From the IMG/VR virus record IMGVR_UViG_3300042564_001371, positions 1-20,061 of that record: DNA of 20,061 bases. One strand, 5' to 3'. Positions 19,325-20,061 of the stretch are shown piece after piece. A program made the translations under genes and the position numbers. Source of the DNA: a virus. The notes below the pieces were generated by a model, which saw only the letters and a list, made by a program, of their open reading frames with translations, was not told the origin of the DNA and ran no database searches. Each line of letters begins with the position of its first letter. The first letter of the stretch is position 1.

Positions 19325-19509
19325 AGTAGAATGGTATATAGAATGTTTTTGTAGCGCAAAATTTTCTGGGGGATTTTTTCTGGAGAATTTCTTTGAGGAA
19401 TACTGTGTAGGAAATTGTGTAGACAGAAAGGGTTTGGATTGATAATATTAGACGGTCGCTATATGCTATATAAGCATACGCTGATTCTTGCTGTGCTAAT
19501 TAGGGGGGT

Positions 19510-19671
19510 CTATCTGTCGGGGCTATTCACCTTGTCTAGGTCATCGGCGATTATGGTTGCTATTCTAGCGCCAGCAGCATCTAGGGCCTTATACGCTATT
19601 AAGAAGGACTCTCGACCGGATGCCGTAAAGGCCACCCAGCCTAGCACGAAGCCTATAAGCATATTAGACAT
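19510..19671 (-). CDS. Small hydrophobic N-terminus protein (53 aa)
   Basis: A short gene: ATG at 19669-19671, TAG at 19510-19512. The ATG overlaps the ATPase stop (TAATG) and has AGGGTG 5 nt upstream. The start MSNMLIGFVLGWVAFTASGR is a likely membrane or signal-like segment; then ESFLIAYKALDAAGARIATIIADDLDKVN is an amphipathic helix. Function unknown. Downstream 19325-19509 (185 nt) has no gene I can support. Confidence 0.72.
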   Translation of the reverse strand: MSNMLIGFVLGWVAFTASGRESFLIAYKALDAAGARIATIIADDLDKVNSPDR

Positions 19672-20061
19672 TATGCACCCTGTGTGAGCACATACTTAGC
19701 GAGCTGTTTCCAATCGCCACCCTCTGCTCTGATCTTTGTGGTTGCTATGAGTGATCGCAAGCTAAGGTTGCTGACCTTGTTCATGTTCTCTCTGATGAAC
19801 GCAATCGCATCTTTCTTTAACTGCATGTGATAGTCGCTGAGGAACTCGGGGTCTGCTACGAGTGTTTCCATGCGCTCGACCTTCTGCTCTTGCGTCATGC
19901 TCAAGTCTACGCACATAGCCCTGCTCTTGACTGCTTGGTCTACACGATCAAGATCCATATTGCTGATGAACACGATTGTGCCTGTGAATTTGAATGTCTT
20001 TGGCAGATCGTCATCTTTGAAGTCTGCGTTCCAGGAGATCCAACGATCGCCATATGAGTCT
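19671..20061 (-). CDS. AAA+ ATPase, C-terminal part (5' end outside window)
   Basis: The frame is open to the right edge (129 residues from the first full codon, 20060); no in-window ATG is a required start. RWISWNADF (6-14) leads to a sensor-1-like strand TGTIVFISNMD (26-36), followed by DQAVKSRAMCVDL (41-53) with the arginine-finger-like SRA, then a lid helix KVERMETL and a sensor-2-region RSLIATTKIRAEGG. This is the AAA+ small domain arrangement. Walker A/B should be in the missing upstream part. Phage AAA+ ATPases of this size in T4-like marine phages have no single known role. Codon use is less AT-rich than the genes further left. Confidence 0.75.
   Translation of the reverse strand, partial: DSYGDRWISWNADFKDDDLPKTFKFTGTIVFISNMDLDRVDQAVKSRAMCVDLSMTQEQKVERMETLVADPEFLSDYHMQLKKDAIAFIRENMNKVSNLSLRSLIATTKIRAEGGDWKQLAKYVLTQGA

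Noticed and set aside
19462-19478. Palindrome TATGCT-ATATA-AGCATA as an operator or terminator.
   Set aside because: No adjacent promoter hexamers with proper spacing and no U-run, so no function assigned; mentioned only within a finding.
1-20061. tRNA genes, CRISPR arrays, IS elements, integrase or att sites.
   Set aside because: No cloverleaf-like sequence, no regularly spaced direct repeats, and no transposase or integrase frames were seen.

Overview
The window looks like part of the genome of a T4-like (myovirus) phage, most likely marine. It is AT-rich, and every gene I can support lies on the minus strand, packed end to end with ATGA or TAATG junctions and short overlaps. T4-family core proteins are present: DNA ligase (gp30-like), RNase H/5' exonuclease (rnh-like) and a DsbA-like dsDNA-binding protein. 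PhoH, a 2OG-Fe(II) oxygenase, a three-segment holin, a GH19 endolysin and a protein resembling the cyanophage DUF6433 family fit a marine T4-like virus. I cannot name the host from this sequence.

Layout, in the direction of transcription (high to low coordinates). At 20.06-18.1 kb there is an AAA+ ATPase fragment and small early-type genes in noticeably less AT-rich DNA. At 18.1-16.8 kb there is a run of tiny genes, several of them paralogues or membrane peptides. At 16.8-13.3 kb there is a Nudix hydrolase, an Ala/Pro-rich protein, the holin, a phosphomannomutase-type HAD protein, two small genes and a glycosyltransferase. At 13.3-10.9 kb there are an SH3-like small protein and two unknown, possibly structural, proteins. 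At 10.9-6.4 kb lie RNase H, a DUF6433-like gene with a frameshift signal, a conserved phage protein, a cytidylyltransferase-cupin fusion, DsbA and ligase. At 6.3-2.2 kb are two small proteins and a sugar cassette (cupin, C-methyltransferase, Gfo/Idh oxidoreductase, ArnA-type UDP-glucuronate decarboxylase). At 2.2 kb to the left edge are a zinc ribbon protein, PhoH, the oxygenase and the endolysin.

A recurring theme is sugar-nucleotide chemistry: at least seven genes can act on sugars or sugar nucleotides, apparently in two branches, one mannose-like and one UDP-GlcA/branched-sugar. Together they could build or remodel a glycan on the virion, the host envelope or the DNA.

The strongest regulatory observations are: a complete dnaX-type -1 frameshift signal (Shine-Dalgarno-like element, A AAA AAG, 5-nt spacer, 10-bp hairpin) in the DUF6433-like gene at 9.53-9.59 kb; three sigma70-type promoters with perfect TTGACA-17-TATAAT; a possible SD-sequestering RNA switch ahead of phoH; and an oxidoreductase whose Rossmann motif is recovered only if translation starts at CTG. 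Three small genes that are easy to miss were found at 14643-14807, 17255-17392 and 19510-19671.
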